From an uncultured bacterium (lineage in GTDB: Bacteria > Pseudomonadota > Alphaproteobacteria > Rhodospirillales > Rhodospirillaceae): a stretch of 6,572 bases of DNA. Positions 1 to 5,903 of the stretch are shown here, piece after piece. The position numbers were made by a program, and so were the translations under genes. The DNA lies in contig CAITZE010000008.1 in assembly GCA_903896775.1 (NCBI GenBank), positions 1-6,572 on the forward strand. Direction: 5' to 3'. The notes beneath the pieces are model-generated. The model had not been told where the DNA came from. It saw nothing but the letters and a program-made list of their open reading frames with translations, and searched no databases. The first letter of the stretch is position 1. Every line of letters starts with the position of its first letter.

Positions 1-90
1 CAGAGCGGGTGTGGACACAGCGGCGGTCGCAACACCGGCCAGCAACGCAGCAACATATAAGCGATGGAAATTTTTCGTGCGGAAATTCAT
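1..90 (-). CDS. N-terminus of an exported protein (partial, runs off the window)
   Basis: Only the first 30 codons are present; the gene continues beyond position 1. The start ATG (88-90) is preceded by AGAGGGG at 96-102 with 5 nt spacing, a convincing ribosome binding site. The visible peptide has a basic N-terminus (Arg4, Lys6, His9, Arg10) and then a hydrophobic core (about residues 12-25, rich in Ala, Leu and Val), which is a typical Sec signal peptide. The peptide then becomes small and polar (Ser-Thr-Pro), so a cleavage site would lie at or just beyond the edge. The mature part is missing and no function can be assigned. It lies downstream of, and in the same direction as, the small gene at 162-347, but a terminator separates them, so it is probably transcribed from its own promoter. 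Confidence 0.75.
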   Translation of the reverse strand, partial: MNFRTKNFHRLYVAALLAGVATAAVSTPAL

Positions 91-102
91 GGGAACCCCT
101 CT

Positions 103-154
103 TTTTAAGTCTAATGGATATTTGTCGATCTAGTTACTAGGCTTTTAAGCCTAA
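103..154 (-). promoter_or_regulatory. Repeat-rich putative operator/promoter region upstream of the exported protein
   Basis: The sequence shows an 11-bp perfect inverted repeat CTAGT-T-ACTAG (130-140). It overlaps a second dyad at 138-153, TAGGCTT-TT-AAGCCTA, with 7-bp arms. In addition, TTTTAAGTCTAA (103-114) and TTTTAAGCCTAA (143-154) are direct repeats differing at one base and spaced exactly 40 bp apart, close to four helical turns. They lie between a terminator and the start codon at 90, where the promoter of the exported protein must be. A role as operators is inference. I see no clear -35/-10 pair. Confidence 0.4.
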
Positions 155-187
155 AAAAACGTCAGAGGCCGGACGGCCTACATGACG
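153..187 (-). terminator. Rho-independent terminator of the small membrane protein gene
   Basis: Read on the minus strand, a two-part stem forms: CGTCA (187-183) pairs with TGACG (164-160), and AGGCC (179-175) pairs with GGCCT (170-166). The apical loop is GTCC, and a small internal loop (TGT opposite C) separates the two helices. Seven consecutive T residues (159-153) follow directly. The stop codon TGA (164-162) of the 61-codon gene is part of the lower stem, so the terminator overlaps the end of the reading frame. This supports that frame being transcribed on the minus strand. Confidence 0.75.
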
Positions 188-347
188 CCGTCTGGCAGGC
201 TGCGTCATGCGCGCGCATTTGGCGTTGGCCGGCCTTCACCGGATGGGCGACGCCCGACACCACCACCGCCACCATGATGAAAGCGGAAAAGGCGACGGCC
301 TGGGCAATGAAGCCTTCGGTGATCTTGAGAGCGCGGAAGCGACGCAT
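162..347 (-). CDS. Small single-span membrane or exported protein, unknown function (61 aa)
   Basis: I do not recognise a family. The start ATG (345-347) has GAGGA at 354-358 with 6 nt spacing. Residues 1-8 are strongly basic (Arg2, Arg3, Arg5, Lys8). Residues 13-34 form one continuous hydrophobic stretch, long enough for a membrane span or an uncleaved signal anchor. The tail (35-61) is polar and basic, with two cysteines, Cys51 and Cys56, five apart. The charge bias predicts the N-terminus inside and the tail in the periplasm, unless a signal peptidase cuts near residue 34. A rho-independent terminator overlaps the stop codon, and about 186 bp of non-coding sequence with a dyad at 430-448 lies upstream, so it looks monocistronic. 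Ribosome binding site, start, hydrophobic span and terminator together make it credible, but nothing about function can be read. The overlapping plus-strand frame lacks these signals. Confidence 0.6.
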   Translation of the reverse strand: MRRFRALKITEGFIAQAVAFSAFIMVAVVVSGVAHPVKAGQRQMRAHDAACQTASCRPSGL

Positions 348-429
348 GGTCTGTCCTCACGTTTATGCCGCTCGATTCGGCGACTGGGACGGATCATAGG
401 GTTTCCCGGGCCGGGCGTAACATCTAAAT

Positions 430-448
430 CCCTATCGTTTTACTAGGG
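430..448. promoter_or_regulatory. CCCTA-N9-TAGGG dyad, putative operator upstream of the small membrane protein gene
   Basis: CCCTA (430-434) and TAGGG (444-448) are perfect inverted 5-mers around a 9-nt AT-rich spacer, one helical turn and a half between centres. It lies about 83 bp upstream of the start codon at 347, in an AT-rich stretch of otherwise GC-rich DNA. On the minus strand, TTTAGATG (428-421) just downstream could serve as a -10 element, which would put the dyad over the core promoter. Its protein partner is unknown. The extended half TAGGGTA (444-450) recurs at 4735-4741 in the porin promoter. Confidence 0.4.
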
Positions 449-533
449 TATTGTTATGGGGAAATATTTTCTCTCTCCCTGGGCCCGCACGGAGTGAATT
501 GACCGGAATCAGCCAATTTAAGGGGCCCCGCCT

Positions 534-1496
534 TTAGGCGTTTTCCCAGATCGCCGCGATTTTGGCGCGTTGCTTTGCGTCGGGAATGGCCCCGCGTCCG
601 GCGGCGAGGTCCTCTGCCATATGCTTGGGATCCAATGTCGAAGGAATTGCCGCCGTGACGGCCGGATGACCAATGACAAATTTCAACAGAAGCTGCGCGA
701 AGCTGTCGACGCCGAGTTCTTCCCTCGCCCACGCCGGTACCTCTTTGCCTTTTACCGCTTCGAGCGCGCGGCCACGCCCCAGCGGCAAAGCGATCAAACA
801 GGCAACGCCTTTATCGAGTGCAGCGGGCAACAAGCGTTTTTCCGCCTCGCGTGAGTCGGCCGCGTAGGCGAATTCGATGAAGTCCAAGCGGTCGAGGGAT
901 TTGATCAGTTCATCCTGGCGGTCGCTGGTGTCGGAAATGCCGATATAGCGGAACTTTCCGCGCGCCTTGAAGTCTTCGAGCGTCGGTAACTGCGTGGGGA
1001 TATCGACCATGTTGTGGATGAACATGAGGTCAATCATCTCAGTACGGAGTTGTCTGAAAGACGTCTCGATAGAGCGCAGGCCGTTCTCCTTGCCGTGCTC
1101 GGCGAACTTTGTCGCGATGAACGCCTTGCCGCGCGACGATGTTTTCGCGAGCGCCTCGCCGATGATGGCTTCGGACTCTCCACCCGTATACGATGCAGCG
1201 GTATCGATGATCTTCGCGCCGCTGCTCAAAAGTGTCGCGATTACATCGCCCTGCCCGCTGACAGCCTTAGCATCGGCGCGGCTCATGTCGCGCGTGCCGA
1301 GCCCAATCACCGGTAAGCGTTCCCCGGTTGTGCTGCGCGGGATAGGACGCACGGCCAAAGCTGGTGTTGCGGCGAACGCCGGCAGCGCGGAGGTCAGCAC
1401 GACAGCGCTTGCGGTCTGTGCCGCGGCTTTCAAAAAGCCGGCCCTCGTCATGAGAGGAGATGTCATGAGCGGTGATGAATGTCGCGACGTGCGCAT
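534..1496 (-). CDS. Exported aldo/keto reductase with Tat-like leader
   Basis: This is an aldo/keto reductase-family oxidoreductase (320 aa, the usual size for a TIM-barrel reductase plus a leader) that would reduce an aldehyde or ketone with NADPH; the substrate is unknown. The catalytic tetrad is intact: Asp98 and Tyr103 in IIDTAASY, Lys130 in FIATK, His161 in LMFIH. A C-terminal segment (284-300, IPSTLDPKHMAEDLAAG) matches the cofactor-binding end of the fold. I chose the ATG at 1494-1496 because AAGGAG lies 7 nt upstream; the ATG at 1551-1553 has no such site. The leader (1-42) contains TRAGFLK (17-23), a Tat-like box with Ala in place of the second Arg, followed by a hydrophobic stretch and an LPAFA cleavage-like end. 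Export with bound cofactor through Tat, as known for glucose-fructose oxidoreductase, would explain a nicotinamide enzyme in the periplasm; that is inference. It is monocistronic and divergent from the Do protease gene. Confidence 0.88.
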   Translation of the reverse strand: MRTSRHSSPLMTSPLMTRAGFLKAAAQTASAVVLTSALPAFAATPALAVRPIPRSTTGERLPVIGLGTRDMSRADAKAVSGQGDVIATLLSSGAKIIDTAASYTGGESEAIIGEALAKTSSRGKAFIATKFAEHGKENGLRSIETSFRQLRTEMIDLMFIHNMVDIPTQLPTLEDFKARGKFRYIGISDTSDRQDELIKSLDRLDFIEFAYAADSREAEKRLLPAALDKGVACLIALPLGRGRALEAVKGKEVPAWAREELGVDSFAQLLLKFVIGHPAVTAAIPSTLDPKHMAEDLAAGRGAIPDAKQRAKIAAIWENA

Positions 1497-1835
1497 GGCC
1501 AGACTCCTTATTGGGATGCGCTTACGGTCGGATTGCGCACCCTCGGGTGTCAAGGCGAACAGGGTAACGCACCGTAATGCCCAAGTGAGAGCGCATGGAC
1601 TTGCCGACGGGTAAATGTCCTTGAAAAATCTCGCGATTCCATCGCTCAGACGACATTAAATAGCTGTTATCCCTGTTTGATCCTCCCCAAGCACCACGTT
1701 AACATCCCTATGATCGGGGTGTGGGTATACCGGCGCTCAATAACGCTGCTTGAAGACCGTGCCCTCCGCTTTACTTTCATACATGCGCGCTTCGGAATGG
1801 CGCGCAGCAAAATCGGCACGAAAGGCCACACTCAT
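1497..1835. other. Divergent intergenic region between aldo/keto reductase and Do protease genes
   Basis: This 339-bp spacer must hold promoters for both flanking genes. The minus-strand -35/dyad at 1525-1553 is described separately. For the plus strand I see CCTTGAA at 1619-1625 and CTTGAA at 1749-1754, both resembling the -35 of heat-shock sigma-factor (RpoH) promoters. Neither has a convincing -10 at the right distance. The reading frame of the protease stays open back to an ATG at 1677, but the sequence from 1677 to 1835 lacks a ribosome binding site at that start and would put about 53 residues in front of a normal signal peptide, so I treat it as non-coding. I see no RNA gene or further ORF here. 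Confidence 0.5.
1525..1553 (-). promoter_or_regulatory. Weak candidate promoter with overlapping dyad for the aldo/keto reductase
   Basis: On the minus strand a consensus -35 hexamer TTGACA (1553-1548) is directly joined to a perfect 12-bp dyad, CACCC-GA-GGGTG (1549-1538). The -10 region 17-19 nt downstream (around 1530-1523) is GC-rich and matches poorly. A transcript from here would start shortly before the AAGGAG ribosome binding site. The dyad would sit between -35 and -10, a usual place for a repressor. The -35 and dyad are plain in the sequence; promoter function is inferred. Confidence 0.3.
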
Positions 1836-3227
1836 ATGATCGGACGGATTTCTCGCCTCCTGCCTGCGGCGGCGATGGCTGCAAGTTTCGCTTTTTCAGC
1901 GCCCGCCTTCACGCTCTCTCAAGCCTGGGCAGCCGACATCGCTGTGCCGATGCGCGACGGCATGCCGACGCTGGCGCCGCTGGTCGAAAAGGTGACGCCG
2001 GCCGTGGTCAATGTGGCAGTGAAGTCGAAACTCGACATGGAAGACAATCCGCTGCTGAAGGACCCCAAGTTCCGCCGGTTCTTCGATCTGCCCGACAAGA
2101 TGCCGTCGCAAGAGCGCTCGGCTGTCGGCTCCGGCGTCATCATCGACGCCAAGAAAGGCTATATCCTCACCAACCATCACGTCATCGATGACGCCACTGA
2201 CATCGTGATTACGCTACCGAAGGACAAGCGCACCCTAACGGCAAAGGTCATCGGCTCCGACAAGGAAACTGACATCGCACTATTGCAAGTCGACGCCGAC
2301 AATCTCACCGCTCTGCCCTTGGGCGACGCCAGCGCTACACGCGTTGGCGACTATGTGATTGCTGTGGGCAATCCTTTCGGCCTCGGCCAGACCGTGACTT
2401 CGGGCATCGTCTCGGCCATGGGCCGCTCCATGGGCGGCTCTATCGAAGGCTATGAGGACTTCATTCAAACCGATGCTTCCATCAACCCGGGCAATTCCGG
2501 CGGCGCGCTGGTCAACCTGAAGGGCGAACTGATCGGCATCAACACTGCGATCATCGGACCCTCCGGCGGTAACGTCGGCGTCGGCTTCGCCATTCCGTCG
2601 ACGATGATCAAGTCCGTCATGAACCAGCTGATCGCTTACGGCGAAGTGCGCCGTGGTCAGATCGGCGTGTCCATCCAGGATATGACGCCAGAACTCGCCA
2701 AGAACCTCGGCATCAGCCAGACAGAGGGTGCGTTGATCGGCAGTGTCGTCAAAGGCTCACCCGCGGAAGCAGCCGGCCTTAAAGCCGGCGACGTTGCTAT
2801 CGCAATGGACGGCACCCCGCTCCATAGCATGATCGACTTGCGCAACCGCATCGGCATGTTGACCTTGGGCACGTCTGTCGACGTCACCGTGATGCGCGGC
2901 GGCGCCAAGAAAGACTTCAAGATCACCATCGGCAAACCCAAAGAACAGGTGGTGGAAGCCAAAGCCGAAGACCGCCCCGCTTTGCAAGGCGCGACCTTTA
3001 GCAATACCGACGCCAGCGATAAGGTGAAGGGCGTGAAAGTCGTCAACGTTGAGCGCGGCAGCCCGGCGTTCCAATCGAACCTGCGCCCCGGCGACATCAT
3101 CGTGTCGGTCAACCGCAAGGAAGTCGCCAGCGTCGACGACTTCACCGATGCCGTGAAGAAGTCCGAACGCCAGACTGCCTTGTTCATCAAGCGCGGCAGC
3201 GAGGATTTGCTGGTCATCCTGCAATAG
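1836..3227 (+). CDS. degP: Do-family (DegP/DegQ-like) periplasmic serine protease with two PDZ domains
   Basis: This ATP-independent periplasmic endopeptidase/chaperone degrades or refolds misfolded envelope proteins. Its 463 aa lie between E. coli DegQ and DegP in length. The start at 1836 gives a clean Sec signal peptide (1-32, ending in AWA before Ala33); an AAAGG lies 10 nt upstream. The trypsin-like domain (about 45-265) has the full triad: His115 (TNHHVID), Asp146 (ETDIALL) and Ser221 (NPGNSGGAL). The oxyanion and substrate region 245-255 reads GNVGVGFAIPS. PDZ1 begins at the RGQIGV carboxylate-binding loop (273-278) and runs to about 365. PDZ2 occupies about 398-463. The LA-loop region before the protease core (about 68-96) is short, as in DegQ rather than E. 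coli DegP. The gene is transcribed alone, with a strong terminator behind it, divergent from the aldo/keto reductase. A heat- or envelope-stress promoter is expected for the family, but I found no convincing one. Confidence 0.95.
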   Translation: MIGRISRLLPAAAMAASFAFSAPAFTLSQAWAADIAVPMRDGMPTLAPLVEKVTPAVVNVAVKSKLDMEDNPLLKDPKFRRFFDLPDKMPSQERSAVGSGVIIDAKKGYILTNHHVIDDATDIVITLPKDKRTLTAKVIGSDKETDIALLQVDADNLTALPLGDASATRVGDYVIAVGNPFGLGQTVTSGIVSAMGRSMGGSIEGYEDFIQTDASINPGNSGGALVNLKGELIGINTAIIGPSGGNVGVGFAIPSTMIKSVMNQLIAYGEVRRGQIGVSIQDMTPELAKNLGISQTEGALIGSVVKGSPAEAAGLKAGDVAIAMDGTPLHSMIDLRNRIGMLTLGTSVDVTVMRGGAKKDFKITIGKPKEQVVEAKAEDRPALQGATFSNTDASDKVKGVKVVNVERGSPAFQSNLRPGDIIVSVNRKEVASVDDFTDAVKKSERQTALFIKRGSEDLLVILQ

Positions 3228-3248
3228 CAGGAGACCTTCGAAACAATC

Positions 3249-3287
3249 ACGGCGCCGCACCTTTTTGGAACGGCGCCGTTTTTGTTT
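3249..3287 (+). terminator. Rho-independent terminator of the Do protease gene
   Basis: ACGGCGCCG (3249-3257) and CGGCGCCGT (3271-3279) form a perfect 9-bp stem with a 13-nt loop. The run TTTTTGTTT (3279-3287) follows directly. It starts 21 nt after the protease stop codon and lies just before the end of the convergent porin gene. On the minus strand the same stem is followed only by GATTGTTTC, so termination of the porin transcript here would be weak. Confidence 0.93.
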
Positions 3288-3294
3288 GTGATTT

Positions 3295-4635
3295 TCAGAA
3301 CTCAGCGTGGAACCTGAGGCCCAGGATATTGACAGGACCGCGCGCCGCATCGTAAGCCGGATCGGCGATATGCTGATAATCGAAGGTGAGATTGATGCCT
3401 TCGATCACAGCCGCTTTGTAATAGACCTCGAGAATATCCTCGGAGCCATAGCGCGGCAGCTGGCCGTCGCCGATCAGAATGCCTAATCCGCCGGCGGCCA
3501 AATAAGCGCGGGCTGCGGGCGATATCTGATTGACCACACCGGCCACGCCCACGGTGTCGGCGGCCCGATGCCAAAGCGTGCCCTTGACTGCGAGCCCAAC
3601 GGCCGCCGAGCGATTGATCTCGGTGAACTCGTAAGCTTCTTTACTGCCGTCGTTGAAGCTCACCCGCAAAAACGCGCCGATATCGCTGGTCAATCCTTGC
3701 TCGACGTTCACAGCGGCGCCAGGCCGGCTTTGGTAATGCCGCACCAGCGCCACATCCGGCGTGGCACCGGTCTGCTGACCGAGAGCCACGGCATCGCGAT
3801 AAAGCGCCATGCGCCCGCGATTGACGAAGCCCAGCACCTTGATCTTGCCCGGTTGCCCAAACAGCTCGTGCCGTTCCTCGGCCTCGGCGACGAGTTCGAA
3901 TTGCTGGAAGCCGGTTTCAAGATGGATGCTGTTGGGCACATCAGACAAATCGAAGACCCCGGCCCGCAAGGTCCACCAGCTTTGCGTCCACTCAGCCACA
4001 GCGCCGTAGCTATAGCCCCAGGCATCGGCGGCATAATCGAAAGCACCGGAATCGATCAAAGACCAATTCAGAAAATCGGCGCGCGGGTCGTGGGTATAGG
4101 TGTTGGTATCGAAAATATCGCCGACCGAGATTTTGCCGAGGGTCAGCGTGATGTTGTCGGTGGGGTGCGGTCCGGCAAATTGATTGGCCGCACTTTCGGT
4201 TGGTTCGGACGCATCGCCCAGCCCTAGGGTATAACGCACGAAGGCGCGCTGCAGACGGAAGTAGGGGTCGGACTTGCCGACTTTATAGGCCTCGCCGCTC
4301 GAGAAGCCGGCCAGACCTAGAGTATTGCTGAGCCCAAAGCCCTGGTCGATCTCGGGGTTGGCGTAAAGCTCCAATCCATCGAACAGCTTCAGTCCCACAA
4401 ACAACGTGGCATCAATGGTTTCTTGGGTCTGGTGGTGGCCATCCAGGCTATTGGTCCCTTGGAACGGCGAGGTGAACGAGGGATAGGTTTGCGCGACCGT
4501 GGTGAACTGGCCGTGGAGGCTGAGCCAGTCCGGCAAAGGGAACCCGGCCACCGTATCGTCCCCGGCCGCTAGGGCTGGCATTCCCGATAATAAGACCAAT
4601 GCCATAAGGCAACTGCGCGATATCGAAGTCGTCAT
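3295..4635 (-). CDS. oprB: OprB-family carbohydrate-selective outer-membrane porin
   Basis: This is an outer-membrane beta-barrel of the carbohydrate porin OprB family, which lets sugars diffuse into the periplasm. The 446 aa fit the family. The signal peptide is residues 1-23 (basic start, LMALVLLSG core, ALA before Ala24). Family-like segments are LSLHGQFTTVAQ (38-49), LTLGKISVGDIFDTNTY (164-180), HDPRADFLNWS (182-192), AWGYSYG (205-211) and RHYQSRPGAAVNVEQ (299-313). The chain alternates amphipathic strands and ends in LGLRFHAEF, with the terminal Phe expected by the BAM assembly machinery. The start at 4635 is the first ATG after an in-frame stop at 4642-4644; AAGGG lies 11 nt upstream, which is long. 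An out-of-frame ATG (4643-4645) sits between them. The leader also has a GCCGG/CCGGC hairpin (4658-4673) close to the AAGGG, which could limit translation. The gene is monocistronic here. The exact sugar cannot be told. Confidence 0.92.
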   Translation of the reverse strand: MTTSISRSCLMALVLLSGMPALAAGDDTVAGFPLPDWLSLHGQFTTVAQTYPSFTSPFQGTNSLDGHHQTQETIDATLFVGLKLFDGLELYANPEIDQGFGLSNTLGLAGFSSGEAYKVGKSDPYFRLQRAFVRYTLGLGDASEPTESAANQFAGPHPTDNITLTLGKISVGDIFDTNTYTHDPRADFLNWSLIDSGAFDYAADAWGYSYGAVAEWTQSWWTLRAGVFDLSDVPNSIHLETGFQQFELVAEAEERHELFGQPGKIKVLGFVNRGRMALYRDAVALGQQTGATPDVALVRHYQSRPGAAVNVEQGLTSDIGAFLRVSFNDGSKEAYEFTEINRSAAVGLAVKGTLWHRAADTVGVAGVVNQISPAARAYLAAGGLGILIGDGQLPRYGSEDILEVYYKAAVIEGINLTFDYQHIADPAYDAARGPVNILGLRFHAEF

Positions 4636-4699
4636 TACGGATCATACCCTTAAGGCCGCCGGCACCGCCCGGCGCCAGCGACTTTCCCCTATCAGCTCC

Positions 4700-4740
4700 C
4701 TTATAGAGTAAGAAATTAGCGTGAATAGGGTGATTAGGGT
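4700..4740 (-). promoter_or_regulatory. Candidate activator-dependent promoter of the porin gene
   Basis: On the minus strand TATAAG (4705-4700) matches a -10 element in five of six positions. The hexamer 17 nt upstream, CTATTC (4728-4723), is a poor -35, but it lies inside two tandem 9-mers, ACCCTAATC (4740-4732) and ACCCTATTC (4731-4723), which differ at one base. Repeats covering the -35 position next to a weak -35 hexamer are typical of promoters that need an activator. Transcription would start near 4693, about 58 nt before the start codon. The repeats are visible; the regulatory reading is inference. Confidence 0.45.
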
Positions 4741-4796
4741 AGAGGGGGCTGTCTGTTTTAGGGCACCGTATTCCGTATGAAGCTAGTCTGAGGGGG

Positions 4797-4833
4797 TTTT
4801 TCGGCGCCCTCGGGACGGGATATTGCCGAAAAA
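4797..4833. repeat. 9-bp inverted repeat ahead of the CorA-like gene
   Basis: TTTTTCGGC (4797-4805) and GCCGAAAAA (4825-4833) are perfect inverted 9-mers with a 19-nt spacer. The order (T-run first, A-run last) does not fit a rho-independent terminator on either strand. An alternative short stem, GAGGG (4790-4794) with CCCTC (4807-4811), would enclose the left arm in its loop, so the two cannot easily coexist. The element could be a DNA operator or, if transcribed, a switching leader structure. Confidence 0.4.
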
Positions 4834-4937
4834 TTACAATGCACTATCGCCCGTTTGACTCCGCCTTTGCGCTGGCCCTCGGCAAGGGGGCGGGCCTATT
4901 CTGCGGGATATCAACATCATAAGCGCCGGGGGGCTTT

Positions 4938-5903
4938 ATGCTAATCAACTGCATCGCCTACCAGGATGGGCGGAAGCTCGCTGACATCCCCATCAGCGAC
5001 ATTCATGGCTACATCGTACGCCCGGATTGTTTCGTCTGGGTGGCACTGAAGGATGCGACCGACCAGGAACTCGCGACCATGCAGCGCGAGTTCAATTTGC
5101 ATGAACTTGCGGTCGAGGATGCGCATCTCGGGCATCAGCGTCCGAAAATCGAGGAATACGGCAATTCGATTTTCGCCGTCATGCATTTGATCGAAGTCAT
5201 CGACAACGATCTTCACGTTGGCGAAATCGACGTCTTCGTCGGGCGCAATTATATTCTCTCGGTCCGCAACCGCAGCAAGCAGAACTTCATCGGCGTGCGC
5301 GACCGCTGCGAACGCGAACCGCATCTTCTGAAACAGGGCGCCAGCTTCGTGCTGTATGCCTTGATCGATGCGGTGGTGGATCGTTATTTCCCGATCATCG
5401 AAAACCTTGAGAGCCAGCTGGAAGAGATCGAGGAATTTATCTTCGACAACGGATCGCCGCGCGTCAGCATCGAACGCCTGCAGACCTTGAAGCGCAAAAT
5501 CACGCTGATGAAACACGGCGTGCTGCCGCTGATGGAAGCGACCGGTAAGCTTTACGGTGGCCGCGTTCCCGTGGTGTGTGCGAGCAGTCAGGAATACTTC
5601 CGCGATGTTTACGATCATCTTGTGCGTATGAACACCTCGATCGATACGATCCGTGAAACCATTTCGACCTCGATCGAGGTCAACCTGCTGATGGTGACCA
5701 TCGAGGACAACGAAGTCATCAAACGCCAAACCGCCTGGGCCGGCATCTTCGCGACCGGCATCTTTCTCGCCGCCGCCTGGGACATGATCTACAAAGCCAT
5801 GCCCGATGTGGCCCCGCAAATCGCCTACCCGGCGGCGCTCGGCGTTATCGTGGCCATATGCTGCGTGGTTTACGCGCGCTTCAAAATGCGCGGCTGGCTT
5901 TAA
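4938..5903 (+). CDS. corA: CorA-superfamily membrane transport protein lacking the GMN signature
   Basis: CorA proteins are homopentameric inner-membrane channels for Mg2+ (also Co2+ or Ni2+; ZntB relatives carry Zn2+). The 321 aa match the family length. Residues about 1-130 form the cytoplasmic alpha/beta domain (including LAVEDAHLGHQRPKIEEYG, 57-75). About 145-255 are the long stalk helices (ENLESQLEEIEEFIFDNGSP, 155-174). TM1 is about 266-284 and TM2 about 297-313, ending in a basic tail (Lys316, Arg318, Gly-Trp-Leu) as in typical CorA. The entry to TM1 (NEVIKRQTAWAGI, 258-270) aligns well, but the YGMNF pore loop is replaced by WDMIY (281-285), so Gly and Asn are Asp282 and Ile284. The MPD (288-290) that follows corresponds to the usual MPEL. 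The start at 4938 has GGGGGG (4928-4933) 4 nt upstream. The gene appears to form an operon with the ABC permease behind it. Ion specificity is unknown; it may not carry Mg2+. Confidence 0.88.
   Translation: MLINCIAYQDGRKLADIPISDIHGYIVRPDCFVWVALKDATDQELATMQREFNLHELAVEDAHLGHQRPKIEEYGNSIFAVMHLIEVIDNDLHVGEIDVFVGRNYILSVRNRSKQNFIGVRDRCEREPHLLKQGASFVLYALIDAVVDRYFPIIENLESQLEEIEEFIFDNGSPRVSIERLQTLKRKITLMKHGVLPLMEATGKLYGGRVPVVCASSQEYFRDVYDHLVRMNTSIDTIRETISTSIEVNLLMVTIEDNEVIKRQTAWAGIFATGIFLAAAWDMIYKAMPDVAPQIAYPAALGVIVAICCVVYARFKMRGWL

Larger units (their letters stand above)
4636..4937. other. Divergent intergenic region between porin and CorA-like genes
   Basis: This 302-bp spacer holds the porin promoter (4700-4740) and the porin leader on the left. 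On the right, the plus-strand approach to the CorA-like gene has TTGACT (4855-4860), a possible -35, but no good -10 follows; TATTCT (4897-4902) is a possible -10 without a partner -35. Several potential hairpins lie at 4790-4833 and 4874-4896. I see no additional reading frame with a ribosome binding site and no known riboswitch that I can recognise by eye. Confidence 0.5.

Noticed and set aside
521..541. Hairpin-like CGCCTAAAGGCG and GGGGCCCC at the end of the aldo/keto reductase gene as a terminator
   Set aside because: The stem is only four base pairs around the stop codon and there is no T-run behind it on the minus strand, so I cannot support termination.
1497..1553. Aldo/keto reductase start at 1553
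   Set aside because: The ATG at 1494-1496 has AAGGAG at ideal spacing, and the extra 19 residues would cover that site and the candidate -35.
967..1614. 215-codon open frame on the plus strand inside the aldo/keto reductase gene
   Set aside because: It is antisense to a clear enzyme gene with an intact catalytic tetrad, has no ribosome binding site, and its protein shows no recognisable domain.
1677..1835. N-terminal extension of the Do protease to an ATG at 1677
   Set aside because: It would bury the signal peptide behind about 53 residues of unrelated sequence and lacks a ribosome binding site. The ATG at 1836 gives a normal exported precursor.
2657..3350. Overlapping 197-codon minus-strand frames opposite the Do protease C-terminus
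   Set aside because: They are antisense to conserved PDZ domains and run through the protease terminator; no start signals or family features.
3568..4227. 219-codon plus-strand frame inside the porin gene
   Set aside because: It is a shadow of the OprB-family frame, whose signal peptide, family segments and terminal Phe are all present.
4643..4645. ATG upstream of the porin start as the true start
   Set aside because: It lies in a different frame from the porin and is only 1 nt from the AAGGG, too close for initiation; its frame gives no membrane-protein features.
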